64,000 nt of DNA from contig NZ_PIOB01000003.1 of the NCBI RefSeq assembly GCF_002909255.1, positions 62,001 to 126,000 of the forward strand, written 5' to 3'. The notes under the pieces were generated by a model. The model ran no database searches. It was not told the DNA's origin and worked only from the letters and a program-made list of their open reading frames with translations. Every line of letters begins with the position of its first letter. Within the stretch, counting starts at the first letter, position 1. This document shows positions 39,677 through 47,467 of the stretch, piece by piece. The position numbers and the translations under genes are program-made. The DNA comes from Arenibacter hampyeongensis (lineage in GTDB: Bacteria; Bacteroidota; Bacteroidia; Flavobacteriales; Flavobacteriaceae).

Positions 39677-41698
39677 TTAATTTATTGAATAAGAAAGTGT
39701 TAAAAAGAAATTTCTTCCCATGCGCGGAATGTTCTTCCAATCGGTGTAAGTGGAGTAATTTTCATCAAAAATATTCTCTACCCCGAATTTCGCATACATT
39801 GAATCGTTATTAAAATTAAATGTCTTCCCAAAGGTCAAGGAACAAACGGTATACGCCTGAGTCAGGTCTTCCCCAAAATCTGGATTATAGTTGACTTGTT
39901 TTGCTGCTCCGGTTATCCTTAAACCGGCAGAAAATGATCTGCCGTTATATTGAAGACCTGATCGATATGAAAATGGACTTATAAATGGAATATTTTCCTG
40001 ATTATTGTCGGTACCTCGATGATAGGAAATTAATCCAGTCCATTTCAATTCTGGCAGAACTGCGTATTCCATATCCAATGAAGTGTTGAACAAATTGGCG
40101 TACTCCAAATTTTTATAAATCTTGACTCCATCCGCACCAATAGTCATTACACTAAGTGAAGGATCAACCTCTCCAATGATGTAATCTTTAATGTGAAAAT
40201 AATTAGCCTCCGCAGTCAACTTAAATTTGGATTTCTCCCAAGAAATCTTGGCATTGGCCTCCATTGATTTTTCGTTGACAAGTCCGGGATCCCCAATATA
40301 ATCGTGGTTATCAAAACTATTGAACAAATAAAACCCATATCCCTCGGTAACGGAAGGCGCCCTATCCCCATAAGATAGTCCGGCATTGAAATGCCATGGC
40401 ATCCACATTTTATGCCATTGCCCAGAAATACTTTTCAGGAAACGGGTTTTGGATTTTTCCATCTCCGGATAAAAAATTCTTAGACTGTTCAATCCGAATT
40501 CGTCCGCCACATTCTGATTCTGCACGGCCATTCTGGTCGCTATTTTTAAAAAGCTTCCATTTAAATTGAGCTCATCCTCTACATACACCCCGGCATTGGT
40601 GGTACGTACATCTGGCCAAGTAAGCATAAACATGGGCAACTCGTTGGGGTCGTTGGGATACATGGTCATTTCTGCCAATGACTTATTGTAATAACCATCC
40701 ACTTTGAACAAAAATTGATGTTTTTTCAGCCTTAAGAAGGCTTGCGAGAAGAATCCATAAGTATCGCTCCAACCGGGCATATCCATATGAATAGGTACAT
40801 CGGGCCTTTTAGTATCGTCCATTACATGAGTAACCTTATTAAAATACAACTTGGATTTCCAATCCCTTAAACTGCCCCATAAATCATCCTGTTCAAAACC
40901 AACGGATGCAATGATAGCCCTGGCCAATGAAACATCCATTGTTAATGCCGGATAACCTACATCCCTGGCCTCATCAAAAATAATACTCGCTGTTAGTGCC
41001 CGATCTTCGGCGATTTTATAACCACCGTTGGCTGAAACATTATATTTTTCAAATTGGGAAAACTGAACTTCCTCATCACCTCCTGCAAAATAGTTTTCTG
41101 CCTTGCGATAAATAATATCGGTATCCACATAGAAGTTGGAATCTGAATAATTAAGCTCGGCACCAACAATACTCATCTGGTTGTTGCTTTCGAAACCGGT
41201 CTCCAAACCGCCGTAAAATCCAGTCTCCTTAAAATTGCCCCTATCCAACTCCAAATCAATGGCGCCACCAATGGTGGTTCCGTGCTCGGCGCCTTGCTGG
41301 CCAGAAGCTATATGGGCTTTTGACAAATTGGACACATCCACATAAGATGTTATGGGATCCATCTTGTCCGTACAGGCACCAAAAATCCTCATCCCATCTA
41401 TAGTAACCGAAAGTCGTTCCGAGAACATATTGTTCAAAGTAGGTTCCCAAGCATAGGCACCCCGTTTCACCATATCCACTTTTTTTGACGATTCCAAATA
41501 TTCGTCCAAGGTTGATAAGGGTTTTGGCTGGCGATGGTAATCCAAAGCCTTTCTTGCCGATATCAGGATAACTTCGTCCAAATTGATCGTAATAATCGAA
41601 TCCCTTTGTAAAATTAATTCCTGAGCGCCAATGTAAATAGGAAATAGAAATATCCCTAACAAAAGCACCCGCCAAGATATTGGTTTGCTCGTTGCCAT
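39677..41698 (-). CDS. OprC/NosA-like TonB-dependent copper receptor
   Basis: Start chosen at ATG 41698 (MATSKPISWRVLLLGIFLF, signal peptide ending IGAQ); a longer frame begins at GTG 41740. The 673-residue protein has a plug (LDEVILIS, GAYAWEPTLNNMFSERLSV, IDGMRIFGACTDKMDPITSY) and a beta-barrel ending in the aromatic-type C-terminus FFLTLSYSIN. The GACTDKMDP element reproduces the CxxxM copper site (C109, M113 here) known from Pseudomonas OprC, and further Met-rich loops occur (MDMPGW, MTMYPNDPNELPMFML). NosA/OprC supplies copper for N2O reductase, and a nos cluster lies 6 kb away. Confidence 0.85.
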   Translation of the reverse strand: MATSKPISWRVLLLGIFLFPIYIGAQELILQRDSIITINLDEVILISARKALDYHRQPKPLSTLDEYLESSKKVDMVKRGAYAWEPTLNNMFSERLSVTIDGMRIFGACTDKMDPITSYVDVSNLSKAHIASGQQGAEHGTTIGGAIDLELDRGNFKETGFYGGLETGFESNNQMSIVGAELNYSDSNFYVDTDIIYRKAENYFAGGDEEVQFSQFEKYNVSANGGYKIAEDRALTASIIFDEARDVGYPALTMDVSLARAIIASVGFEQDDLWGSLRDWKSKLYFNKVTHVMDDTKRPDVPIHMDMPGWSDTYGFFSQAFLRLKKHQFLFKVDGYYNKSLAEMTMYPNDPNELPMFMLTWPDVRTTNAGVYVEDELNLNGSFLKIATRMAVQNQNVADEFGLNSLRIFYPEMEKSKTRFLKSISGQWHKMWMPWHFNAGLSYGDRAPSVTEGYGFYLFNSFDNHDYIGDPGLVNEKSMEANAKISWEKSKFKLTAEANYFHIKDYIIGEVDPSLSVMTIGADGVKIYKNLEYANLFNTSLDMEYAVLPELKWTGLISYHRGTDNNQENIPFISPFSYRSGLQYNGRSFSAGLRITGAAKQVNYNPDFGEDLTQAYTVCSLTFGKTFNFNNDSMYAKFGVENIFDENYSTYTDWKNIPRMGRNFFLTLSYSIN

Positions 41699-41886
41699 AA
41701 GTATTGTGCATACCTTATGGGCACATCTAATAATTTTCACACCTTTAAGTTTAAGTTAATTGTCTAAAAAAAAGAATTGTAGAATTAAGAAGAGGTGCAA
41801 GCACTATGCTCTCACATTAAAAATTTAATTAATCTATTTGAGAATAAATTTTTAAAATCCCTTAACGACAGTTTTCTGATTTTTTA

Positions 41887-41970
41887 GATAATACAATTGC
41901 TTTAGAAGCCATAATAGTGACAAGGGAATTACAATAATTCCCAAACTACCATGGCGATAATTGTATTATC
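41887..41970 (-). other. Nested inverted repeats between the small Cys protein gene and the TonB receptor gene
   Basis: GATAATACAATT (41887-41898) and AATTGTATTATC (41959-41970) form a perfect 12-bp outer stem enclosing a second hairpin, GGGAATT (41924-41930) with AATTCCC (41936-41942). The outer right arm covers the stop codon of the 124-residue gene. There is no T run, so it looks like an RNA structure in the operon leader or spacer rather than a simple terminator. Confidence 0.6.
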
Positions 41971-42340
41971 CCAGCTCGGGAGGCTGTGCAATATCTGTAG
42001 TATATAAGCCAGTAATTAGAATCTGGGTACTTTTATAGTTATTCTGAATGCTATTTCGGTATTCATTTCCAGTTCCTAAGACCGTCAATGGCTCGAATGA
42101 AGAGATAAACTGGATTTCCAAGTTGAATCGTTTGCCTTCAAACGGATTTTTATCACTCCCTTCAGATTCTTTTGCCAACTGTTTTGCCAAATAACATTTA
42201 CCATCACAATGTAAAGAGGGAGTATCCCTATTTTCACAAAGATTCTCCACTATATAGGTATAATTTACAGCATACTCAGCTAAGGGCCACAAGGGCTTTA
42301 TCAGCATGATCAAGGCAACAAAGAGTATAACTTGCTTCAT
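41966..42340 (-). CDS. Small Cys-containing exported protein (CDGKCYL motif)
   Basis: A 124-residue protein with an N-terminal hydrophobic segment (VILFVALIMLIKPLWPLAEY), then LCENRDTP and HCDGKCYLAKQL near residues 44-55, and a short C-terminal TDIAQPPELG tail. The same layout is seen in small Bacteroidota proteins next to TonB receptors; function unknown, metal binding by the Cys/His cluster is plausible. It is the first gene of the presumed copper-uptake operon and is preceded by an Fnr-like box. Confidence 0.75.
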   Translation of the reverse strand: MKQVILFVALIMLIKPLWPLAEYAVNYTYIVENLCENRDTPSLHCDGKCYLAKQLAKESEGSDKNPFEGKRFNLEIQFISSFEPLTVLGTGNEYRNSIQNNYKSTQILITGLYTTDIAQPPELG

Positions 42341-42439
42341 TATTTATTTTTAAACTTCTAAATTACAACTGTTATCTGGCCGTAATTTTTTAGGAACGCA
42401 GGATCGAATGATATAGGGCCTGCTTTTTATAATCCTGAA

Positions 42440-42447
42440 CAAAGATA
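42440..42447 (-). promoter_or_regulatory. -7 promoter box of the copper-uptake operon
   Basis: On the minus strand the sequence reads TATCTTTG, an exact TAnnTTTG match, 100 bp before the start codon at 42340. The Fnr-like box centre is 30.5 bp upstream of its first base. Confidence 0.6.
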
Positions 42448-42470
42448 AATCATATTATAAACATAAAAAG

Positions 42471-42484
42471 ATGACAATTATCAT
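42471..42484. promoter_or_regulatory. Fnr-like box upstream of the copper-uptake operon
   Basis: ATGACAATTATCAT is a near palindrome (arms ATGAC/ATCAT, 4-bp spacer) close to the Crp/Fnr pattern TTGAT-N4-ATCAA. With transcription starting about 6 bp after the -7 box it would be centred near -43, a class II activator position. The same layout occurs at the nos promoter (56333-56346). Confidence 0.5.
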
Positions 42485-42563
42485 GAACCTTGAATTTTTG
42501 GGTTTAAACAAAAAATACTAAAAACAAGATTATCAATGGGAATTAATTTTATTTAGGATAAAT

Positions 42564-42594
42564 TTGTCCGAAATAAGATTATGCCTTATATTTG
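42564..42594 (+). promoter_or_regulatory. Promoter of the Rrf2 operon
   Basis: TTG (42564-42566), a 20-bp spacer and TATATTTG (42587-42594) make a textbook Bacteroidota -33/-7 promoter ending 23 bp before the ATG. ATTTAGGATAAAT (42551-42563), a small inverted repeat, abuts the -33 element and could be an autoregulatory operator. Confidence 0.65.
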
Positions 42595-42617
42595 TACCGA
42601 TCTAATTTAGAGTCACT

Positions 42618-43052
42618 ATGTTTTCCAAAGCCTGCGAATACGGAATAAAAGCCACTATATATATAGCCGTCAAGTCTATGCACCAAGAACGTGTAAGCCT
42701 TAAAGAGATTGCGGAAGAAGTGAATTCCCCAGTGGCATTTACAGCTAAAATATTACAGTTGTTGGCCAAAAGTGGCATTATTGATTCCCATAAGGGTCCA
42801 ACAGGAGGGTTTCAGATCGATGAATCCAGAATAGATAACATTAAATTACACGATATTGTACATGCCATTGACGGCGATAATATTTTTAATGGCTGCGGTC
42901 TGGGACTAAAACAATGCGATGCCAGTCAGCCTTGTCCGGTTCATCATAAATTTGTAGTGATTAGGGACAATCTAAAGATAATGCTGCAGAATACCAGCTT
43001 GTACGAATTGGCTATAGGCTTGGATATTGGTCTAACCCATTTGAAAAGATAA
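42618..43052 (+). CDS. Rrf2 family regulator, NsrR-like
   Basis: The 144-residue protein has the Rrf2 winged HTH (ACEYGIKATIYIAV, VSLKEIAEEVNSPVAFTAKILQ, GPTGGFQI) and three cysteines at 93, 100 and 106 (NGCGLGLKQC then QPCPVHH). These match the positions that bind the NO-sensitive Fe-S cluster in NsrR (and the related cluster of IscR). It heads a run of genes for NO and Fe-S damage response, so NO sensing is the likely role. It is divergent from the copper-uptake operon. Confidence 0.85.
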   Translation: MFSKACEYGIKATIYIAVKSMHQERVSLKEIAEEVNSPVAFTAKILQLLAKSGIIDSHKGPTGGFQIDESRIDNIKLHDIVHAIDGDNIFNGCGLGLKQCDASQPCPVHHKFVVIRDNLKIMLQNTSLYELAIGLDIGLTHLKR

Positions 43053-43095
43053 TTTTTTAAATTATTAAAAGATAAAAAGGTATTAAACTCTTTAT

Positions 43096-43533
43096 ATGAA
43101 AAACTTAACACGTAATCTACCAATAATAGCCTCCGTTTTTTTATGGATCGGATTTGTAGGGGCCATAAGTTTTATGGAGGCTTGGCTAAAATTCCAAGTA
43201 CCCACGCTTACATTGTCAGTGGGACTGGGCATAGGTAAATTAGTGTTCAATGCATTAAATAAAGTGGAATTGGTTTTGGCTATAATCATTTTGCTTGCGT
43301 TATACAGGACTTCTAAAGAGATGTTTTCATGGAGAAATCTCTTTTTTTTCATTCCCTTGGCCATTCTAATTTTTCAGACCATAATTCTCCTACCCATCTT
43401 GGACACCAGGGCTATGGCAATTATTGAAAATAATCCTGTTCCCATGTCCAATGCCCATCTATATTATATAGGTCTGGAAGTGGTCAAAGTAACAGCATTA
43501 TTCATTTATGGAATTAATTTCAATAAAACCTAA
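43096..43533 (+). CDS. Four-TM membrane protein of unknown function
   Basis: A 145-residue protein with four predicted transmembrane helices (about residues 8-27, 55-77, 83-105, 122-140). A WIGFVGAISFMEAWLKFQVP stretch is followed by a cytoplasmic-looking YRTSKEMFSWR. I do not recognise the family. It lies 43 bp after the Rrf2 gene and 3 bp before the dioxygenase gene, so it belongs to the same operon and presumably to the NO response. Confidence 0.75.
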   Translation: MKNLTRNLPIIASVFLWIGFVGAISFMEAWLKFQVPTLTLSVGLGIGKLVFNALNKVELVLAIIILLALYRTSKEMFSWRNLFFFIPLAILIFQTIILLPILDTRAMAIIENNPVPMSNAHLYYIGLEVVKVTALFIYGINFNKT

Positions 43534-43536
43534 ACC

Positions 43537-44499
43537 ATGAAGGACATTATCCAGAAAATAACAGAAAAATACCAATCCCTTGGGGAGAATCCGGATACTT
43601 ATCTTCAGGGTCTTCTCCATTCAAAACCAATCACCTATTGGGATTACGTTGAAGTTGACACCTTACTCTCCCTTCAAAAACCACGTACCAATTTTAAGGA
43701 TGAGTCCATTTTTATAATGTACCATCAGGCAACCGAACTATTTCTAAAAATGATGCTGCATGAACTTGAGCAAATAGTAGCGGAACCAAATCCTACCACG
43801 AAATTTCTTACTACCAAACTGGATCGACTTATAAAATACACCACTATGTTGATCACTTCCTTTGATATTATGACAGTGGGCATGGACTATGACGATTACA
43901 ATGCTTTTCGCACTACCCTTACCCCCGCCAGCGGTTTTCAATCTGCACAATTTAGGTTTATAGAACTTCATTGTACATCCTTGACCAACCTAATAAGCAT
44001 TGGAAAGAAAAGCAAACTATCCAATAATCCCGATTTAAGGGAATGTTTGGAACATGTCTATTGGAAAGATGCAGGTACCAATCCCAAAACGACCGAAAAA
44101 TCATTGACATTAGAACTTTTTGAAGAAAAGTACCTAACACAGTATACCAAAACCGCTAAAAATTTAATGGGCAACACCCTGGAGGACAAGTTGGCACAAC
44201 TACCCTATATACCTGATGCCCTAAGAAACAGACTTCGCAAATTTGACCAGCTTTACAACATTGAATGGCCATTGGTCCATTTACACACCGCAGAACATTA
44301 CTTGGATAAAAAAGGTCACAACAAAGCAGCAACTGGAGGCTCTGAATGGAAAAAATACCTCCATCCGAAATATCAGCAGCGCAAATTTTTCCCGGCTTTG
44401 TGGACGGAAACCGAAAAGCAAAACTGGGGTATGAACAACAAATATGAAGACTATGGAAGTATTGAACAGACCCGAATTAACGCACCTGCAGGTAGGTAA
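43537..44499 (+). CDS. Tryptophan 2,3-dioxygenase family heme protein
   Basis: A 320-residue protein with the TDO core: DESIFIMYHQATELF with the distal His63, SGFQSAQFRFIE with the substrate-carboxylate Arg140, WPLVHLHTAEHYL with the likely proximal heme His248, and TGGSEW near 266. TDO opens the indole ring of tryptophan to N-formylkynurenine. Its place between an NsrR-like regulator and Ric, without kynurenine-pathway genes, is unusual and suggests a heme/NO-related function; that is inference. The cupin ORF overlaps its 3' end by 56 bp. Confidence 0.88.
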   Translation: MKDIIQKITEKYQSLGENPDTYLQGLLHSKPITYWDYVEVDTLLSLQKPRTNFKDESIFIMYHQATELFLKMMLHELEQIVAEPNPTTKFLTTKLDRLIKYTTMLITSFDIMTVGMDYDDYNAFRTTLTPASGFQSAQFRFIELHCTSLTNLISIGKKSKLSNNPDLRECLEHVYWKDAGTNPKTTEKSLTLELFEEKYLTQYTKTAKNLMGNTLEDKLAQLPYIPDALRNRLRKFDQLYNIEWPLVHLHTAEHYLDKKGHNKAATGGSEWKKYLHPKYQQRKFFPALWTETEKQNWGMNNKYEDYGSIEQTRINAPAGR

Positions 44500-44749
44500 A
44501 AATCTTAAAATCCTACAAATTAAGGCCTTGACCGGTATGGGCATGCCTAAGCATCACAGTACCAGGGAAGCAGTAATCGTTGTTCTAGAAGGTAAAGCAA
44601 TCCTTAAAACCAAGGATACTGAATATCTTTTGGAGAAAGGAACCTCAATGTTGGTGCCTGCTGGATTGGAACACAGTCTTGCCATACTAGAGGAATTTGA
44701 AGCAGTTGCCATAATGGCAAAAGATTCTAATATAAATTTTAACAATTAA
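44444..44749 (+). CDS. Small cupin protein
   Basis: A 101-residue single-domain cupin: HHSTREAVIVVLEGKAILK near residue 37 and GTSMLVPAGLEHSLAIL near 67, so the metal-binding His residues of both cupin motifs are present. It starts 56 bp inside the dioxygenase gene in another frame (ATG 44444 or 44453), which implies translational coupling. Function unknown; context points to the NO/oxygen stress response. Confidence 0.82.
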   Translation: MKTMEVLNRPELTHLQVGKNLKILQIKALTGMGMPKHHSTREAVIVVLEGKAILKTKDTEYLLEKGTSMLVPAGLEHSLAILEEFEAVAIMAKDSNINFNN

Positions 44750-44754
44750 TAATC

Positions 44755-45480
44755 ATGGAAAATTTAATGACCAAAAACATTGGGGAAATAGTAGCTGAAA
44801 ACTATCGCACAGCGCAAATATTCAAAAACCATAAAATAGATTTTTGCTGCAAGGGAAACAGAAGCATCGTAGAGGTGGCCGAAAAAAATAAGCTGGATGC
44901 CAATCTTCTGTTACAGGAAATTGAAACAGTACAGCATCAAACAGGCGATAACAATATCGATTTTAAAACTTGGCCATTGGACCTACTGGCAGATTACATT
45001 GAGAAAAAACATCATCGCTACGTGGAGGCACAGATACCAATTTTAAATCAATATCTGGCCAAATTATGCCGTGTTCATGGAGATAGACATCCTGAATTAT
45101 TCGAAATCACCGAACATTTCAACAAAAGTGCTGGAGAACTGGCCATGCATATGAAAAAAGAGGAACTGATTGTTTTCCCTGCCGTACGCAAAATGATACA
45201 GAGCAAACACTATGGCAATCCATTGGACGAGCAACATTTTGGCACCATCCAAAATCCAATACAAATGATGATGCAAGAGCATGAAAACGAAGGGGACCGT
45301 TTTAGGATTATTGATGAATTAAGCAATAACTACAATCCACCTGCCGATGCCTGCAACACATACCGTGTAACATTTTCACTGCTACAGGAATTCGAGGAGG
45401 ATCTGCATAGACATATACATTTGGAAAATAACATTCTCTTCCCAAAAGCCATAGCCTTGGAAAAAGAATTAAACCAATAA
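44755..45480 (+). CDS. ric: Iron-sulfur cluster repair di-iron protein (Ric/ScdA/YtfE)
   Basis: A 241-residue protein with the N-terminal ScdA domain (IGEIVAENYRTAQIF, HKIDFCCKGNRS with C31-C32) and a hemerythrin-like di-iron domain (KKHHRYVEAQIP, HGDRHPELFEI, HMKKEELIVFPAV, MQEHENEGDRF, LHRHIHLENNILFP). Ric repairs Fe-S clusters damaged by NO or peroxide. It follows the cupin by 5 bp. Confidence 0.95.
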   Translation: MENLMTKNIGEIVAENYRTAQIFKNHKIDFCCKGNRSIVEVAEKNKLDANLLLQEIETVQHQTGDNNIDFKTWPLDLLADYIEKKHHRYVEAQIPILNQYLAKLCRVHGDRHPELFEITEHFNKSAGELAMHMKKEELIVFPAVRKMIQSKHYGNPLDEQHFGTIQNPIQMMMQEHENEGDRFRIIDELSNNYNPPADACNTYRVTFSLLQEFEEDLHRHIHLENNILFPKAIALEKELNQ

Positions 45481-45669
45481 ATCTAGTCCTCCACTAATAA
45501 AATGCTTGAGGAAATATTCAGGAAAACCAATCCGGCACGGTTAATGACTTTACCATTGAGTCCCCCCAACCGAACCGTATTGGTCCCTGTTTTCCCAATC
45601 ATCCATCAAAGATCATTATTAAGAAAATGCCCAACAAGATAAATAGACGATAACTTAAAAACAGTGACT

Positions 45670-46131
45670 ATGAAAACCAAACCTATTAAAAGACACCAGG
45701 CCCTGCAACCCTTGAGCAGGGACCATCATCAAGGTTTACTATTATCTTGGAAAATTAGGACTGGTTTTGCCAAAGGCATATCTGTAGATCGCATAAAGAA
45801 CTACACCGACTGGTTTTACAAAAACCATTTAACACCACATTTCAAGGAAGAGGAAAAATACATCTTTCCCATTTTGGGAAATGATAATGAATTGGTAAAA
45901 AAGGCCATTGCACAGCACAGAAGGCTGGAGCGCCTATTCAGTAGTCCTTTGGAATTAAAAAAGTCTCTAAGTAGAATAGAGGAAGAATTGGAACAGCATA
46001 TCCGATTTGAGGAAAGGGTGCTTTTTAATGAAATCCAGAAAGTAGCCACAGAACAGCAGTTACAATTTATTTTGGAACATCATTCAGAAACCAAATTTTT
46101 GGATAATACCACGGATAATTTTTGGGAATAA
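45670..46131 (+). CDS. Hemerythrin domain protein
   Basis: Start chosen at ATG 45670 (MKTKPIKRHQALQPLSRDHHQG) rather than GTG 45664. The 153-residue protein has hemerythrin ligands: LSRDHHQGLLLSW, HFKEEEKYIFP near residue 57, AQHRRLERLF near 80 and LEQHIRFEERVLFNEI near 105. It probably binds a di-iron site for O2 or NO sensing or scavenging. A 189-bp gap separates it from ric; I saw no clear promoter there. Confidence 0.88.
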   Translation: MKTKPIKRHQALQPLSRDHHQGLLLSWKIRTGFAKGISVDRIKNYTDWFYKNHLTPHFKEEEKYIFPILGNDNELVKKAIAQHRRLERLFSSPLELKKSLSRIEEELEQHIRFEERVLFNEIQKVATEQQLQFILEHHSETKFLDNTTDNFWE

Positions 46132-46140
46132 AAACAAAAA

Positions 46141-46434
46141 ATGAACATTATGAAACTTTACAACCAGTTGTTGAACGAGTTTAAAAGGGAACAAACAGGG
46201 TATTCCACCATTGCTATTATTGGTCAGAGCTGTATTGGATCTGTAGCTGCTATGGTATTACTAATGAACCAAATGCCGACCTTTATCAAATTGACTTTAC
46301 TTTTTCTGGTTACCATATTCTGTATGGCCTATAATGGTGCGGTTTTGGCCCAATTAAGTGCCAAAACAACCTTTAACCTTCTCGTTTTAAGCGTCCTTTT
46401 TAGTATCATGACCATTATTGGAAATCTTGTTTAG
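46141..46434 (+). CDS. Small three-TM membrane protein
   Basis: A 97-residue protein with about three hydrophobic helices (about residues 21-43, 47-65, 76-96). Not recognised. It is 9 bp after the hemerythrin gene and 5 bp before the ferredoxin gene, hence part of the operon. Confidence 0.75.
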   Translation: MNIMKLYNQLLNEFKREQTGYSTIAIIGQSCIGSVAAMVLLMNQMPTFIKLTLLFLVTIFCMAYNGAVLAQLSAKTTFNLLVLSVLFSIMTIIGNLV

Positions 46435-46439
46435 AATAA

Positions 46440-46781
46440 ATGTTAAAAGAGAAGTATAACTTTACGTATATCGACGAATTTGGGGATAGTAATTCTGCAG
46501 AATTCAGACTAAATGAATACCATAGCCTAATGGATCTTCTTTTTGACAAGTATCTACAGGAATGGGGAGATTGTAAAGGCAGGGCATGGTGCGGAACATG
46601 TCATATACAAATTCTAAAAGGGACATTAAGTGCAAAAATGCAGAGCGATGAAAAACATACTTTGTCCAAATTGGATGGTGTCACAGTACAAAGCAGATTG
46701 GCATGTCAAATCCCTGTTAATGCTGATTTACATAATATTGTATTTAAAGTAATAACGGAAAACGATTTCGGAACCAACTAA
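46440..46781 (+). CDS. 2Fe-2S ferredoxin
   Basis: A 113-residue beta-grasp ferredoxin with Cys45, Cys51, Cys54 (GDCKGRAWCGTCHIQI) and Cys89 (SRLACQIPV), the plant/adrenodoxin-type cluster pattern. It can pass electrons to a reductase in the operon, e.g. for NO detoxification or Fe-S repair. It is the last gene of the Rrf2 operon. Confidence 0.88.
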   Translation: MLKEKYNFTYIDEFGDSNSAEFRLNEYHSLMDLLFDKYLQEWGDCKGRAWCGTCHIQILKGTLSAKMQSDEKHTLSKLDGVTVQSRLACQIPVNADLHNIVFKVITENDFGTN

Positions 46782-46815
46782 TTGTCAACCCGGCAAAAGG
46801 TCAATTACCTCAGGG

Positions 46816-46951
46816 CAAGCCAATGAGGCATCGGATGGAAAACGCTGAAACATTTCGATGCCCGCCTCAATAGAACGGGCAGGCCCGCCCGAACGGTACA
46901 GGCGAACAAGCGTCGGAGCATTCAAATCTCACTTAGTGAGTGAAAATAATT
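46816..46951 (+). repeat. Dispersed 137-bp intergenic repeat, copy B
   Basis: Same orientation as copy A at 29998-30135. Ends match closely (CAAG...ATGAGGCATCG at the left; GGAGCATTCAAAT then CACTTAGTGA at the right). The core (GAACGGGCAGGCCCGCCCGA) has diverged but keeps the GC-rich palindromic nature. It separates the Rrf2 operon from the truncated hemoglobin gene. Confidence 0.85.
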
Positions 46952-47030
46952 GTGACCATGAATACCTAAAGCCGTTTTTATAAACTTTTTTAAACAAGAA
47001 TAATTATCACCAACTAAAAATTGAACAGAT

Positions 47031-47038
47031 TACCTTTG
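47031..47038 (+). promoter_or_regulatory. -7 box of the truncated hemoglobin gene
   Basis: TACCTTTG matches TAnnTTTG and lies 30 bp before the ATG. A weak Fnr-like half-site AATTATCAC lies at 47002-47010. No good -33 TTG is present at the usual distance, which fits an activator-dependent promoter. Confidence 0.5.
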
Positions 47039-47068
47039 TGATTTGTCCAAAGAAGTTAAATTAAACTT

Positions 47069-47467
47069 ATGTCATTAAGATCTGAAATTAAAACGAGACA
47101 GGATGTTAATCTTTTGGTGGTTAATTTCTACGCCAAAATTAGAAAACACCAAATATTGGGACCCATTTTCAATGGCATAATCAAAGATTGGGACAGTCAC
47201 CTTGAATTGCTCACCGATTTTTGGGAGAGTCAATTATTGCTGCAACGAAAATATATGGGCAACCCCATTGTAGTCCACCAAGAGGTAGACGAGAAAATGA
47301 ACCATACTATAACCCCTGAGCATTTTGGACTTTGGTTAAACGAATGGTTTGCGACGATTGATGAACATTTTGAAGGAGAGGTGGCATGGATAGCGAAAAA
47401 CAGGGCCCAAAAAATGTCTACCATGCTGTATATGCAGATTTATCAGCATAGAAATAAGGGAGCTTAA
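47069..47467 (+). CDS. Group III truncated hemoglobin
   Basis: A 132-residue globin: Tyr21 at the B10 position (NFYAKI), LTDFWESQLL near residue 48, and KYMGNPIVVHQEV with the proximal His70, then HFGLWLNEWFATI. Group III globins bind O2 and NO and are often linked to microaerobic or nitrosative conditions. It lies between the NO-response operon and the nos cluster. Its last 4 bp overlap the convergent membrane protein gene. Confidence 0.92.
   Translation: MSLRSEIKTRQDVNLLVVNFYAKIRKHQILGPIFNGIIKDWDSHLELLTDFWESQLLLQRKYMGNPIVVHQEVDEKMNHTITPEHFGLWLNEWFATIDEHFEGEVAWIAKNRAQKMSTMLYMQIYQHRNKGA

Noticed and set aside
41256-41711. 151-codon alternative frame in the TonB receptor gene
   Set aside because: Overlaps the receptor on the same strand in another frame; it has no family match and the receptor frame carries clear plug motifs.
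42551-42563. ATTTAGGATAAAT as a defined NsrR operator
   Set aside because: The arms are only 5 bp and AT-rich; kept only as a possible element within the promoter entry.
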